Assembly (NCBI GenBank): GCA_963806045.1
Contig: CAWDWP010000001.1
Location: forward strand, 310,001 to 374,000
Source of the DNA: DATCHW01 sp963806045
GTDB lineage: Bacteria; Bacteroidota; Ignavibacteria; Tepidaquicellales; Tepidaquicellaceae
DNA: 64,000 nucleotides
Reading direction: 5' to 3'
Within the stretch, counting starts at the first letter, position 1; every line of letters starts with the position of its first letter. The position numbers and the translations under genes were made by a program. Below the pieces are notes generated by a model. The model was not told the origin of the DNA and did no database searches. It saw nothing but the letters and a program-made list of their open reading frames with translations. Below, in pieces: positions 55,429 through 64,000 of the stretch.

Positions 55429-56570
55429 TGAATATTTCTGAAATACCATATTATATAACATTATCACACTTCCTGAAATGGAAAAATGAAAAAATTAATA
55501 GTTTAATTCTTAAAATAATAATTGAGAATAATTCAACTCTCGAAGAATTCTTTGCATTATCAGAAAAAGAAATCCGGGATTTATATAATTTGGACCCGGG
55601 TGATATTTTAGACTTAAACAAAGTCAGAACCGAAATTCCCAATAATTCTTTCCTGGCTGAAGACTTGATTTTACAAGGTTTTGATATATTGACAATTGAT
55701 TCCTCTTCATATCCTAAAACCTTGAAAGATAATCTTGGAATAAAATATTCACCCCCGGTAGTTTATATTAAAGGAAATAAACAAATATTTGAAGAGGATT
55801 CAATAGCAGTTGTAGGTTCAAGAACTGCTTCTGAAATCTCGTTGAAATTTACTGATAATATTGTAAATCTTTTTTCAGAACAATTTAAAGTTATCGTCAG
55901 TGGATTTGCAAAGGGTATTGACCAGCAAGCCCTTGAATCAGCTTTGATACACATAGGAAGAAGTATAATTGTTTTACCTCAGGGAATAATGACCTTTGGT
56001 TCCGGTATAAATAAATATTATAAACAAATTACAGAAGGGGATGTGGTTGTATTAAGTACATTTTATCCGAAAGCCCCCTGGAGTGTGCAATTTGCTATGG
56101 CAAGAAATCCGATAATTTATGCTTTAGCAAAAAATATTTATGTTGCCGAATCAAATGAAAAAGGCGGAACATGGTCCGGTGTTATTGACGGTATCCGAAA
56201 AGGAAGAAAAATATTTGTGCGGAACACGGAAGAAAACGAAAAAAATGCTAATAATCTCCTGATAAAAAAAGGAGCTATACCCGTTGATTTCAATGGAACT
56301 CCTTTAATAGAGATTGATGATTTACAAATTGCGAATTCTCCTGCGAGGCAGCAAAGTGAAGAAGATATAATTAAAGAAAAGATTTTAAAAATATTATCAA
56401 ATCAGCAACTTACATCAAAGGAAATTATTGAAAAAACCGATATCAATTGGACGTCGGTTAAACTCAACAGATACTTATCCAAATTAGAAGAAATAGAATT
56501 AATCCGGAAAAAGCCCAAAACATTCAAACTAAAAAATCCAAACGAAGAGTTCCAGGAAAAATTGTTCTGA
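55428..56570 (+). CDS. DprA/Smf-like (SLOG-fold) protein coupled to RecQ-PRTase
   Basis: A 380-residue protein whose ATG shares its A with the RecQ stop (TAATG). The central Rossmann-like DprA domain shows AVVGSRTAS, VSGFAKGID, IIVLPQG and MARNPIIYALAKNIYVAES, followed by GGTWSG where typical DprA has SGSLIT. The C-terminus has a winged-helix (LSNQQLTSKEIIEKTDINWTSVKLNRYLSKLEE). DprA normally loads RecA on incoming single-stranded DNA in transformation. Here coupling to a helicase-PRTase and the deviating second half of the pocket suggest a dedicated partner in a DNA-processing or defence module rather than the housekeeping copy. Confidence 0.88.
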   Translation: MNISEIPYYITLSHFLKWKNEKINSLILKIIIENNSTLEEFFALSEKEIRDLYNLDPGDILDLNKVRTEIPNNSFLAEDLILQGFDILTIDSSSYPKTLKDNLGIKYSPPVVYIKGNKQIFEEDSIAVVGSRTASEISLKFTDNIVNLFSEQFKVIVSGFAKGIDQQALESALIHIGRSIIVLPQGIMTFGSGINKYYKQITEGDVVVLSTFYPKAPWSVQFAMARNPIIYALAKNIYVAESNEKGGTWSGVIDGIRKGRKIFVRNTEENEKNANNLLIKKGAIPVDFNGTPLIEIDDLQIANSPARQQSEEDIIKEKILKILSNQQLTSKEIIEKTDINWTSVKLNRYLSKLEEIELIRKKPKTFKLKNPNEEFQEKLF

Positions 56571-56757
56571 AAATTGTTTGCCCTTTAAGTGTTTTTATCT
56601 TTTCTCAGCGATGTACGCTAACTATGTGAAATTCTATCTGTCTGTACCTGTGAAAATTGATAATTGTAGATTGAATCAACTTTTTTATGTCATTTTTTCT
56701 AATATTACCGTTTTATATTTTTACATTTATTACCTTAAATATTAACCTAAGAAAAAT

Positions 56758-58266
56758 ATGGAATTTAAAAATTTTATTAATGGAGTTTGGAAATCATCTT
56801 CAGACAGTAAATTCAGTGAAAACAGGAACCCTGCAAATTGGAATGAAGATTTAATCGGCTTGTTTCCGTTATCTACACAAAAAGATGTGGATGAAGCAGT
56901 GGCAGCGGCAAAAGAAGCTTTTAAAAAATGGAGACTGATACCTGCTCCTAAAAGAGGCGATGTATTAAAAGAGGTAGGTGACATAATGCTGAAAAGAAAA
57001 GATGAAATTGCATTTGAAATGACAAGGGAAATGGGAAAAGTATTTGCGGAAACAAAAGGTGATACTCAGGAAGGTATAGATACTGCATATTATGCTGCCT
57101 CAGAAGGCAGAAGACTTTTCGGAATAAATGCACCAAGCGAACTTCCGAATAAAATGAATCTCAGTTTCAGAGTCCCGATTGGTGTTGCAGGTATTATCAC
57201 TCCCTGGAATTTTCCGATGGCAATTCCTACGTGGAAAATATTTCCGGCATTAGTCTGCGGAAACACAGTCGTATTCAAACCCGCTGAAATCACACCTAAG
57301 ACAGCTAATATACTCGTTCAAATTATCGATGAAGCGATGAAAACCGTTCTGGGAAAAGAATATATTCCCGGGGTTATTAATCTTGTTCACGGAAAAGGAA
57401 GTATTGTAGGTGAGGCATTGCTTGCAAATAAAGATATTGATTTGATTTCATTCACGGGTTCAACACTTGTAGGGAGAAGAATAAATGAAGTCGGTGGAAG
57501 AGAACTTAAAAGAGTTTCCCTTGAGCTTGGCGGAAAAAATGCTCAGATAGTAATGGATGATGCAAATCTCGACCTTGCCCTCGATGCAGTTCTATGGGGA
57601 GCATTTGGAACGACCGGACAAAGATGCACAGCCACTTCAAGACTTATTTTACACAAAAATATTCATGATAAATTTATTAAGATGCTTGCAGATAGGGTAG
57701 CGAAGCTAAAACTTGGTTATGGAAATGAAAAAGGTGTCGATGTTGGTCCGTGTGTAAGTGAAGCACAGAGAAATACTGTCGATGAATATGTGAAAATCGG
57801 ATTGAATGAAGATAAAGCAAAACTGCTAATGGGCGGTGAGTTTGCACAGGATGGTGATTTGAAAAAAGGCTGGTTCTATAAACCAACAATATTCACTGAA
57901 GTGAAACCGGGAATGAGAATTGAACAGGAAGAAATATTCGGACCTGTGCTCTCAGTAATAAAATGTAATGATCTCAACGAAGGAATAGATATTCTGAATG
58001 ATACAGTGTATGGATTATCATCGAGTATATTTACTAATAATGTAAATGATGCATTTATTGCAGTAAGAGATATTAAAGCAGGTATAACATATATTAACGG
58101 AGCGACAATAGGAGCCGAAGCACATATGCCTTTCGGCGGAGTAAAAGCGACCGGCAACGGACATCGTGAAGGCGGCTGGACTGTTTATGAATTCTATTCA
58201 GAATGGAAAGCCGTTTATGTGGACTATTCCGGAAAACTTCAAAGAGCTCAAATAGATAACTACTAA
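56758..58266 (+). CDS. NAD(P)-dependent aldehyde dehydrogenase
   Basis: A 502-residue enzyme of the aldehyde dehydrogenase superfamily, which oxidises an aldehyde to the acid. Landmarks: GIITPWNFPMAIPTWK and NTVVFKPAE (cofactor site), SFTGSTLVG, LELGGKNAQIV (catalytic glutamate), GTTGQRCTATSR (catalytic cysteine), QEEIFGPVLSV and AHMPFGGVKATGNGHREGG. The last segment resembles ALDH7-like and semialdehyde dehydrogenases. Substrate cannot be fixed. It is transcribed alone and ends at a strong terminator. Confidence 0.95.
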   Translation: MEFKNFINGVWKSSSDSKFSENRNPANWNEDLIGLFPLSTQKDVDEAVAAAKEAFKKWRLIPAPKRGDVLKEVGDIMLKRKDEIAFEMTREMGKVFAETKGDTQEGIDTAYYAASEGRRLFGINAPSELPNKMNLSFRVPIGVAGIITPWNFPMAIPTWKIFPALVCGNTVVFKPAEITPKTANILVQIIDEAMKTVLGKEYIPGVINLVHGKGSIVGEALLANKDIDLISFTGSTLVGRRINEVGGRELKRVSLELGGKNAQIVMDDANLDLALDAVLWGAFGTTGQRCTATSRLILHKNIHDKFIKMLADRVAKLKLGYGNEKGVDVGPCVSEAQRNTVDEYVKIGLNEDKAKLLMGGEFAQDGDLKKGWFYKPTIFTEVKPGMRIEQEEIFGPVLSVIKCNDLNEGIDILNDTVYGLSSSIFTNNVNDAFIAVRDIKAGITYINGATIGAEAHMPFGGVKATGNGHREGGWTVYEFYSEWKAVYVDYSGKLQRAQIDNY

Positions 58267-58295
58267 AAAGTAATAAAGTTAAAATGTTGAAAAGA

Positions 58296-58320
58296 AAAAG
58301 CGGGTGAAATCCCGCTTTTT
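58296..58320 (+). terminator. Rho-independent terminator
   Basis: Stem AAAAAGCGGG / CCCGCTTTTT, loop TGAAAT, just after the aldehyde dehydrogenase gene. Confidence 0.92.
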
Positions 58321-58368
58321 CTATATTCAATCTTCAATTGAATTGGATATCATCAATTTGTATATTTA

Positions 58369-58380
58369 TTGTATATACAA
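58369..58380. promoter_or_regulatory. Palindrome TTGTATATACAA before mazE
   Basis: A 12-base perfect palindrome 12 bases before the antitoxin start, preceded by a similar TTGTATATTTA. It is a candidate autoregulatory operator for the MazEF pair. Confidence 0.5.
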
Positions 58381-58392
58381 AATTATATTTAT

Positions 58393-58635
58393 ATGATTAC
58401 AAAAATCCAAAAATGGGGTAATAGTCTCGCTTTAAGAATTCCAAAATCTATAGCTAAAACTATTAAGATTGAAGAAGGCTCTGATGTAAAAATCAAAGTT
58501 GAGAAAAATAAAATTGTTATCTCCAGAAAGAAGAATCAGACTTATAAATTGAAGGAACTTTTGTCATTGGTCACTAATGAAAATCTTCACAACGAATATG
58601 GTTTTAAAAAAAGTCATAGTAAGGAGAAAGAATAA
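58393..58635 (+). CDS. mazE: MazE-like (AbrB/SpoVT fold) antitoxin
   Basis: The frame opens at a TTG at 58369, but ATG 58393 fits the family start: MITKIQKWGNSLALRIPKSI, then EEGSDVKIKVEKNKIVISRK. This swapped-hairpin AbrB domain binds DNA and the MazF toxin. The C-terminal tail (about 35 residues) should wrap the toxin. Length is 80 residues from this start. Its stop overlaps the toxin start (TAATG). Confidence 0.92.
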   Translation: MITKIQKWGNSLALRIPKSIAKTIKIEEGSDVKIKVEKNKIVISRKKNQTYKLKELLSLVTNENLHNEYGFKKSHSKEKE

Positions 58636-58976
58636 TGCCTTCTGAATACATACCTCAGCGGGGAGATATTATACTGCTGGACGAAGAACAAAGAGAAGCG
58701 AGTAATCAGACAGGCAGGATACCGGGACTCGTTATCTCTCCAAAAGAATATAACGGAAAAACAGGAATGGTTATATTTTGTCTTATTTCTGAACAGATTG
58801 AAAATTATCCGTTTGAAGTGAAAATTCCGGTAAATCCAAAATTTTCAGGAGTAGTGTTATCTGACCGGATAAAGACCATTGACTGGAGACAAAGAAAGGC
58901 AGAATTTTTAATAAAATTGCCTAATGAAATCCTGAAAAAGGTAATTATGAAATTAAAAATTCTCATATTACCATAA
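58635..58976 (+). CDS. mazF: MazF-like mRNA interferase toxin
   Basis: A 113-residue PemK/MazF toxin: YIPQRGDIILLDEEQREASNQTGRIPGLVISPKEYNGKTG, then FEVKIPVNPKFSGVVLSDRIKTIDWRQRKAEF. The R-G-D, the R-P-like turn (RIPGLVIS) and the SDRIKTIDWR segment are family landmarks. MazF cuts RNA at short sequence motifs. It overlaps its antitoxin by one base. Confidence 0.93.
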   Translation: MPSEYIPQRGDIILLDEEQREASNQTGRIPGLVISPKEYNGKTGMVIFCLISEQIENYPFEVKIPVNPKFSGVVLSDRIKTIDWRQRKAEFLIKLPNEILKKVIMKLKILILP

Positions 58977-59022
58977 ATCCCATTTTTCTTTAAAATAACC
59001 TCTCTTTTCGACAGAAAACATA

Positions 59023-59036
59023 TAGTTTGTTAACTG
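59023..59036. promoter_or_regulatory. TAGTTTG-TT-AACTG, candidate enhancer site
   Basis: Shares 11 of 12 non-central bases with the palindromes at 44664 and 44830. It lies about 195 bases upstream of the sigma-54-type promoter at 59231. Confidence 0.5.
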
Positions 59037-59230
59037 CATTTAAACACTTATCTTGAGTTCATTTTATTTGTTGATAATACAATGATTTAGTCGCTTTTTA
59101 TAATAAATAATTCATAAAATTTCTGCAAAGCCGAAATAAGTCATTTTAATATAGTTAGAATACTGCTAAATCTTGAAAATTTTAGCAAAAAATTATTACC
59201 AAACATTGTATAAACATATATTTATGTGTT

Positions 59231-59246
59231 CGGCATGTGGATTGCT
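59231..59246 (+). promoter_or_regulatory. Sigma-54-type promoter for beta-helix protein
   Basis: CGGCATG-TGGA-TTGCT has exact GG-N10-GC spacing and differs from consensus only at the first base, as at 44897. The predicted leader of about 36 bases contains GAAAGAAAGAGAAA before the ATG. Confidence 0.75.
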
Positions 59247-59292
59247 ATATAAATATGTGAAAGAAAATTAAACAATCGAAAGAAAGAGAAAA

Positions 59293-61884
59293 ATGAAAAA
59301 CAAAGAAAGAAGAAGTAAAAACATCAGTGTAGAAATCGTAATTTCTATCGCATTTCTATTTATAATTTCGAATTTAACCTTTTCCCAGCCAATATCAGGC
59401 ACCATTACAGTAGGAAATCAAGGAAACTATTCAAACATAACATCCGCCATTTCAGATTTGAAATTAAAAGGAATGGACGGATCAGTTACAATAAGTTTAC
59501 TTGATAACAATTATAATCCGAATTCAGAAGCTTACCCTATAGTAATTGATGTTCAGGGTTTATCGGCATCTAAAACATTAACATTAAAACCGGCAGCCGG
59601 AATATCAACAATAATCAAATGGAACAGGGATAATGGCTCTATATTAAAAATTACTTCAAGTTACGTAATAATTGACGGTTCGAATACAGTTAACGGAACA
59701 ACAAGAAATTTGGTCATCAGAAATTTAAGCCAGAATCCTTCAACCGCTATTGTTATCGGCTCTAAAGGAACAACACCGGTCACTAACGTAACAATAAAAA
59801 ATTGTGAAATAGATAACGGGAAAATGTATTCTGATTTAACTAAAGCAGGAATTTTTGCAGGAGACGAAACAACATATCCAAATCCCGGATATTTCAGCAA
59901 TATTAATATTTCAAACAATTTTATTTACAATTCCGGAGCAGGAATATATTTGAACGGCGGAACAAACGGCACTGCAAACGGAAACAACGTTACAATTTCA
60001 TCAAATTTATTAAATCAAATTAATAGCATAGGTTATACCGGAGTTTATACAATTGGTATAAACGGATTAAATGTAAAAAGTAATCTCATAGCTAATATCT
60101 CTGCATCGAACAACTTTCCTGTTTCAGGTATCATAATATCGAGCAATAATAGCAATTCCACGATTGAAAAAAATAAAGTTAATACCATATCCGATAATAA
60201 TTCTCTTGGAAGTTCTGCAATCACAGTATCGACGGGTTTAACCAATGCTAATATCACAATCAAGAATAATCTTATTTATGGAATCACTGGAAAAGGCAGA
60301 GATTATACTGCTTCTCCAATTCAAAATCCTTATGGAATAGTATTAACAGGAAATCAGTCGGGAATTAATTTATACAATAATTCAATTTATTTGAGCGGAA
60401 ATACATTAAGTGAAAGCAACGGAATATCAGCGGGAATTTTTCTTGGAACAGGTTCCAGTGCCGATATCAGAAATAATGCAATTCAAAACAATCTCGGAAG
60501 TTCAACAGCAAATCCTTTCGGAGCAGCGGCAATTTTTGCTCAATCATCCGCTTCTCAATTTACATATATAGATAACAATGTATATAATGTTAATCCGTCC
60601 GGAAGCATTGCTAAGTACATCAGTAAAATCGGAAGGCTTGGAAATGCATCAACATTAACAGCTTGGAGAAATTTAACAAGCCGGGATAGATATTCATTAA
60701 ATAGTGATCCGGGTTTCACTTCTGCAACAGATTTAACTCCGAATGTAAATAATGCCAATTCATGGAACCTTATAGGTAAAGGTATTCAGATTTCAGGTAA
60801 TACAGACGATTTCAATGGAAATACAAGAAGTGCAATCGTATCATCAGGTGCACCGGGAATAGGAGCATATGAATTCACTTCAACTCAAATCCCGACAGAT
60901 GCAATCGTAACAGGAGTAATAGCAAATGGTAATTCAACTGATTTTACATATTCCGGATATAAAATCGCAACAATCAAATGGTATGGAACAAATCTTCCGT
61001 CAACAGTATCCTTAAAATATTTTACGGGTGTCAATCCTCCGAATACAACTCCGGGAGCAGACGTTTCTAATTATTATCTCCAGCTAAATGCTGTCGGAGG
61101 CTCAGGATATACTTTTGACCTCACAATAAATTATAATCCGGCACTTTTAGGAACGGTTTCTTCCGAAAACGATTTAAGACCCGTATCTTACAGTCAGGGA
61201 ATGTGGTCGCAATATAATGTAACTCCAAATACAGGAAATAAAACGATAACTGTTATGGGAATGAGCACATTTTCAATCTTAGCTTTCTCTGATGAGAATT
61301 CACCAATGCCGGTTGAAATTAATTCTTTCACATCATCAGTTAACAGTAATAATGTAAAATTAAACTGGTCAACAGTTAACGAGGTAAACAATTCAGGTTT
61401 TGAAATTCAAAGAAGTAATGCAGGTGAAAATAATTATGCTAAAATCGCATTCGTAAATGGAAAAGGAAATACAAATACAACCACAGATTATTCTTTCACT
61501 GACAGAAATTTGAATTCAGGAAAATATAGCTACAGACTTAAACAAGTTGATTATAACGGAAACTATGAATACTTCAAATTAAGCAGTGAAATAAATATTA
61601 ATGTACCTGTTAAATTTGAACTATCTCAGAATTATCCCAATCCTTTTAACCCGGTTACAAGCATACAATATCAGTTAGCAACAGACAGCAAAGTTATGAT
61701 GAAAGTATATGACATGACAGGCAGGGAAGTAATGACTCTTGTAAACGATAATCAAACAGCCGGATACCACACTGTTCAGCTCAATGGCTCTTCACTTTCA
61801 AGCGGTGTTTATATCTACAGAATGATAGCAAGCTCAAACGGAAATGAAGTTGTCATTTCAAAGAAAATGACATTATTAAAATAA
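59293..61884 (+). CDS. Secreted right-handed beta-helix protein with T9SS sorting domain
   Basis: An 863-residue protein: signal peptide (IVISIAFLFIISNLTFSQ), then a parallel beta-helix of about 450 residues with repeated turns such as TNVTIKNCEIDNGK, INISNNFIYNSGAGIYLNGG, VTISSNLLNQI and GINLYNNSIYLSGN. A later beta-sandwich (EINSFTSSVNSNNVKLNWST, fibronectin-III-like) and a T9SS sorting domain (LSQNYPNPFNP to KKMTLLK) follow. Beta-helices of this type bind or cleave polysaccharides, or act as adhesins; no catalytic set is evident. The sigma-54-type promoter and the shared upstream palindrome link it to the fibre locus. Confidence 0.85.
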   Translation: MKNKERRSKNISVEIVISIAFLFIISNLTFSQPISGTITVGNQGNYSNITSAISDLKLKGMDGSVTISLLDNNYNPNSEAYPIVIDVQGLSASKTLTLKPAAGISTIIKWNRDNGSILKITSSYVIIDGSNTVNGTTRNLVIRNLSQNPSTAIVIGSKGTTPVTNVTIKNCEIDNGKMYSDLTKAGIFAGDETTYPNPGYFSNINISNNFIYNSGAGIYLNGGTNGTANGNNVTISSNLLNQINSIGYTGVYTIGINGLNVKSNLIANISASNNFPVSGIIISSNNSNSTIEKNKVNTISDNNSLGSSAITVSTGLTNANITIKNNLIYGITGKGRDYTASPIQNPYGIVLTGNQSGINLYNNSIYLSGNTLSESNGISAGIFLGTGSSADIRNNAIQNNLGSSTANPFGAAAIFAQSSASQFTYIDNNVYNVNPSGSIAKYISKIGRLGNASTLTAWRNLTSRDRYSLNSDPGFTSATDLTPNVNNANSWNLIGKGIQISGNTDDFNGNTRSAIVSSGAPGIGAYEFTSTQIPTDAIVTGVIANGNSTDFTYSGYKIATIKWYGTNLPSTVSLKYFTGVNPPNTTPGADVSNYYLQLNAVGGSGYTFDLTINYNPALLGTVSSENDLRPVSYSQGMWSQYNVTPNTGNKTITVMGMSTFSILAFSDENSPMPVEINSFTSSVNSNNVKLNWSTVNEVNNSGFEIQRSNAGENNYAKIAFVNGKGNTNTTTDYSFTDRNLNSGKYSYRLKQVDYNGNYEYFKLSSEININVPVKFELSQNYPNPFNPVTSIQYQLATDSKVMMKVYDMTGREVMTLVNDNQTAGYHTVQLNGSSLSSGVYIYRMIASSNGNEVVISKKMTLLK

Positions 61885-61904
61885 GTATACAATTATATAA
61901 TAAA

Positions 61905-61942
61905 TATCCCTGCAAGGTGTTTACTTTGCAGGGATTTTTTTT
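61905..61942 (+). terminator. Rho-independent terminator
   Basis: Stem ATCCCTGCAAGG / CTTTGCAGGGAT (11 of 12) is followed by T8, between convergent genes. Confidence 0.88.
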
Positions 61943-61965
61943 GCGCGAATTAAAAATTTTAATTA

Positions 61966-63243
61966 TTATTCCAAATCCAAAACGTTTATTTTTCTTCCCT
62001 TGGTTTCGGGGAAAGTCCATATCCACATCCCGGTTAGTAACGCAAACAAAGCAGCAATCGATATCCCCCCGCCAAGTCCGTAATTGACAGCTATCATTGC
62101 GATAACAACAGGCGTGAAAAACTGAATTCCCCGTGCAAGATTGAATGCTGTTCCCATCGCAGTGCCTCGTATTTTAGTGGGGAATAATTCCGAAAACAAT
62201 GGTCCATATCCTCCGAACATTCCTGTACCGAAACCAACGAGAAACATACAGGCGAGAATCAGTATATTATAAACAATGATTACATCCCAAAGGACTGTAA
62301 TTAATATAAGTCCTGCCGCCATCAGGACTGAATATATTGAATATGCGGGTCTTCTTCCAAGTTTGTCGGCAACAAAGCCAAACGTGAAATATCCCAGGAA
62401 CCCGCCTGACTGGGTTACGAGTATAAATAAAGCGGACTTTGCCATTGTGAATTGCCTTTGCTCGTGAAGATATCCCGGCATCCAGGAATATGTAAACCAG
62501 TAAGCAGACATATCAAAAATCGCAAGTACCAGTGCGAGTATAAAATATTTTCTATGCTCTTTTGAAAACAAAGATAAAAATTTATTGCTTCGTTCTTTTA
62601 TTAATTCTTCTTTCGACAGTAATCCATCTTCAACAAGTTTTTGTCTTTCTTCCCAAATATCTGATTCCGGCAGGTGTTTTCTGATGACCATTACAAGAAT
62701 GGCAGGCAAAATTGAAACAAAAAAGCAGAGTCTCCATCCGATTTCAGGGGCTATATAACCGCCAACAATCGACGCAAGTGCTATGCCTATCGGCGCCCCT
62801 GTCTGCATAAACGCACCGTACCTTCCGCGCATCTTCGGCGGAAACGTTTCTCCTATATATGTTTGTCCCGTGCCCCATTCGCCTCCGACACCCAGACCGG
62901 TTATAATTCTGAAAACCAAAAGCATAAACACACTCCCCGAAAATCCGCTTAAAAAAGTTCCGATACTGTATGTTAAAATTGTCCACTGCAAAACTTTCTT
63001 TCTGCCGTATTTATCGGAAAGATATCCGAATATCACACCTCCGATTGCAGTAGCGGCAAGGCTCGCACCAAGAATGAATGAAACCTCAACATCCGAAAAA
63101 CCTAATTCCTTTTTAATAGGAATCATTAGAAATGTATAAAGTATTAAGTCATAAAAATCAAACACCCATCCTGCCCAGCTTAAAAACAGAATTTTATAAT
63201 GTTTCGATGTTGGCTTTTCGTACTCACTTAAAAACTTTCCCAT
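61966..63243 (-). CDS. MFS transporter, metabolite:H+ symporter type
   Basis: A 425-residue inner-membrane carrier with twelve predicted membrane segments. The first helix motif WVFDFYDLILYTFLM, the loop GYLSDKYGRKKVLQW, GLGVGGEWGTGQTYIGETFPPKMRGRYGAFMQ and the second-half loop GFVADKLGRRPAYS place it in the sugar/aromatic-acid symporter part of the major facilitator superfamily. The D in FDFYD is typical of proton-coupled organic acid carriers. The substrate is unknown. It follows the channel gene by 23 bases on the same strand. Confidence 0.9.
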   Translation of the reverse strand: MGKFLSEYEKPTSKHYKILFLSWAGWVFDFYDLILYTFLMIPIKKELGFSDVEVSFILGASLAATAIGGVIFGYLSDKYGRKKVLQWTILTYSIGTFLSGFSGSVFMLLVFRIITGLGVGGEWGTGQTYIGETFPPKMRGRYGAFMQTGAPIGIALASIVGGYIAPEIGWRLCFFVSILPAILVMVIRKHLPESDIWEERQKLVEDGLLSKEELIKERSNKFLSLFSKEHRKYFILALVLAIFDMSAYWFTYSWMPGYLHEQRQFTMAKSALFILVTQSGGFLGYFTFGFVADKLGRRPAYSIYSVLMAAGLILITVLWDVIIVYNILILACMFLVGFGTGMFGGYGPLFSELFPTKIRGTAMGTAFNLARGIQFFTPVVIAMIAVNYGLGGGISIAALFALLTGMWIWTFPETKGRKINVLDLE

Positions 63244-63266
63244 ACAGTTTTCAAGATTGATTTAAT

Positions 63267-64000
63267 TTATGAAAAATTTCCAGCTGTTGGTGTGTTTAAT
63301 TCGGCTCGGTCGTAATCATTAATTCTATCGAGTTTGACCCTCATTTTTCCGGATTTAGAACGGTCATATATCTTTGTAAATTTTGCTCCCCATATAATGT
63401 CCGGGAATCTATAAGAATATAAAGATTGAACAATTTGTGCATAGGCAGTATCAAAGCCTTTCAGAAGAATCAGGAATTCTGCATCAATTCTCTCAAGATC
63501 TTCCTTTACTAAACCAAATAACGGGCTGTTTTCATTAATGATATGATTCACAGTCCAGGTAGATGCAAAGAAGCTTATCTTGCTGTATTCAAGTTCAAGG
63601 TTAAAGAACTGTCGTTTGAGATTACCGTTAATGTTTTCGATAATGGTGAAAATTACGGTTACTTCAACTTCAATCATCTCATGTTTCATTCTCTGGTTTG
63701 CCACACGGAACTGTAGAGCATTTAAATTCTTGAAAGGTGCAATCAGTGCATTTTCGCTGTATAAAATTTTTGCGACCGGTTTTGAAAATCTCCCGTACAA
63801 CAAACCCGTTGCAAACGCAAGCGATAACAATCCGACCAGTGATTCAATTGATGATATAATATTATGAATTATTCCGGCTGGAGCCATGGTTCCATAGCCG
63901 ACAGTAGTGAAAGTCTGTGTACTGAAAAAGAAAGTAAACAAAAATTTTTCAAAGAAACCTTTATCAGGCAATCCGTGAATGCCATCAATACCCGCAAGCA
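63267..64000 (-). CDS. KirBac-type inward-rectifier potassium channel (5' end outside window)
   Basis: The frame is open to the window edge, so the N-terminus is missing; a TTG at 63971 is only an internal codon. The visible part has the pore helix and filter TQTFTTVGYGTMAPAG, the inner helix SLVGLLSLAFATGLLYGRFSKP, and the cytoplasmic Ig-like domain (LQFRVANQRMKHEMIEVEVTVIF, LELEYSKISFFASTWTVNHIINENSPL), which is diagnostic of KirBac channels. It conducts K+ and is gated by its cytoplasmic domain. It may be co-transcribed with the MFS carrier. Confidence 0.92.
   Translation of the reverse strand, partial: LAGIDGIHGLPDKGFFEKFLFTFFFSTQTFTTVGYGTMAPAGIIHNIISSIESLVGLLSLAFATGLLYGRFSKPVAKILYSENALIAPFKNLNALQFRVANQRMKHEMIEVEVTVIFTIIENINGNLKRQFFNLELEYSKISFFASTWTVNHIINENSPLFGLVKEDLERIDAEFLILLKGFDTAYAQIVQSLYSYRFPDIIWGAKFTKIYDRSKSGKMRVKLDRINDYDRAELNTPTAGNFS

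Larger units (their letters stand above)
58977..59292. other. Regulatory gap before beta-helix gene
   Basis: No gene is visible; it contains a TAGTTTG palindrome (59023) and a sigma-54-type promoter (59231). Confidence 0.65.

Noticed and set aside
1..64000. tRNA, rRNA or riboswitch genes
   Set aside because: I saw no cloverleaf, no rRNA-like segment and no known riboswitch core; a covariance search could still find small RNAs.

Overview
The window comes from an AT-rich Gram-negative genome of the Bacteroidota/Ignavibacteriota side of the FCB group. The main clue is that six genes end in a type IX secretion (T9SS) C-terminal sorting domain whose core is the NYPNPFNP motif, a form frequent in Ignavibacteria. 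FecR-like proteins, a TonB-dependent receptor, a DUF5916 protein and DUF1573 proteins fit the same assignment. No rRNA or tRNA gene was recognised, so the taxonomic call is inference.

Layout. 1-8.7 kb: secreted proteins with sorting domains (an open-ended fragment, two Omp28/thioredoxin-like proteins that are both interrupted, and an intact GH81 beta-1,3-glucanase). 8.8-10.3 kb: rmlA-rmlC for dTDP-rhamnose. 10.4-11.7 kb: an Rrf2 regulator and ferredoxin operon with a near-perfect inverted-repeat operator. 11.9-16.9 kb: another secreted protein, an SDR enzyme, AlkD, two small hypothetical proteins and RuvB. 16.9-36.5 kb: a stretch in which many genes carry frameshifts (TonB receptor, DNPH1-like hydrolase, IS110 transposase, one of three tandem FecR-like proteins, a GND-repeat/HEAT protein, an S41 peptidase, an exported PepF and the tail of a DUF5916 protein). 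36.6-43.8 kb: Ada, a MEMO-like protein, a PhzF-like protein, a GNAT, a nitroreductase, and a rhodanese / MauE-DoxX / DUF1573 / DUF1573 cluster.

43.9-59 kb is accessory in character: a HigBA toxin-antitoxin pair; a chaperone-usher-like surface fibre locus with five small secreted subunits (DUF4402 type), a PapD-like chaperone and an alternative usher; a DUF4143 ATPase behind strong palindromes; a RecQ helicase fused to a phosphoribosyltransferase and translationally coupled to a DprA-like protein; an aldehyde dehydrogenase; and MazEF. The window ends with a beta-helix protein carrying a T9SS tail, an MFS transporter and a KirBac-type channel cut by the window edge.

The most interesting observation is that the fibre locus appears to be under sigma-54 control. 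Exact GG-N10-GC -24/-12 elements lie before its first two subunit genes, and a third lies before the distant beta-helix gene. A shared palindrome, TAGTTTG-NN-AACTR, occurs upstream of the first and third, suggesting one enhancer-binding protein. The five subunits all end in a terminal tyrosine. The second candidate system is the RecQ-PRTase plus DprA pair. Several dispersed palindromic repeat families and a possible IS110 bridge RNA are also described. The high density of one-base frameshifts at 17-36 kb may be sequence error rather than biology and should be settled before calling those genes dead.
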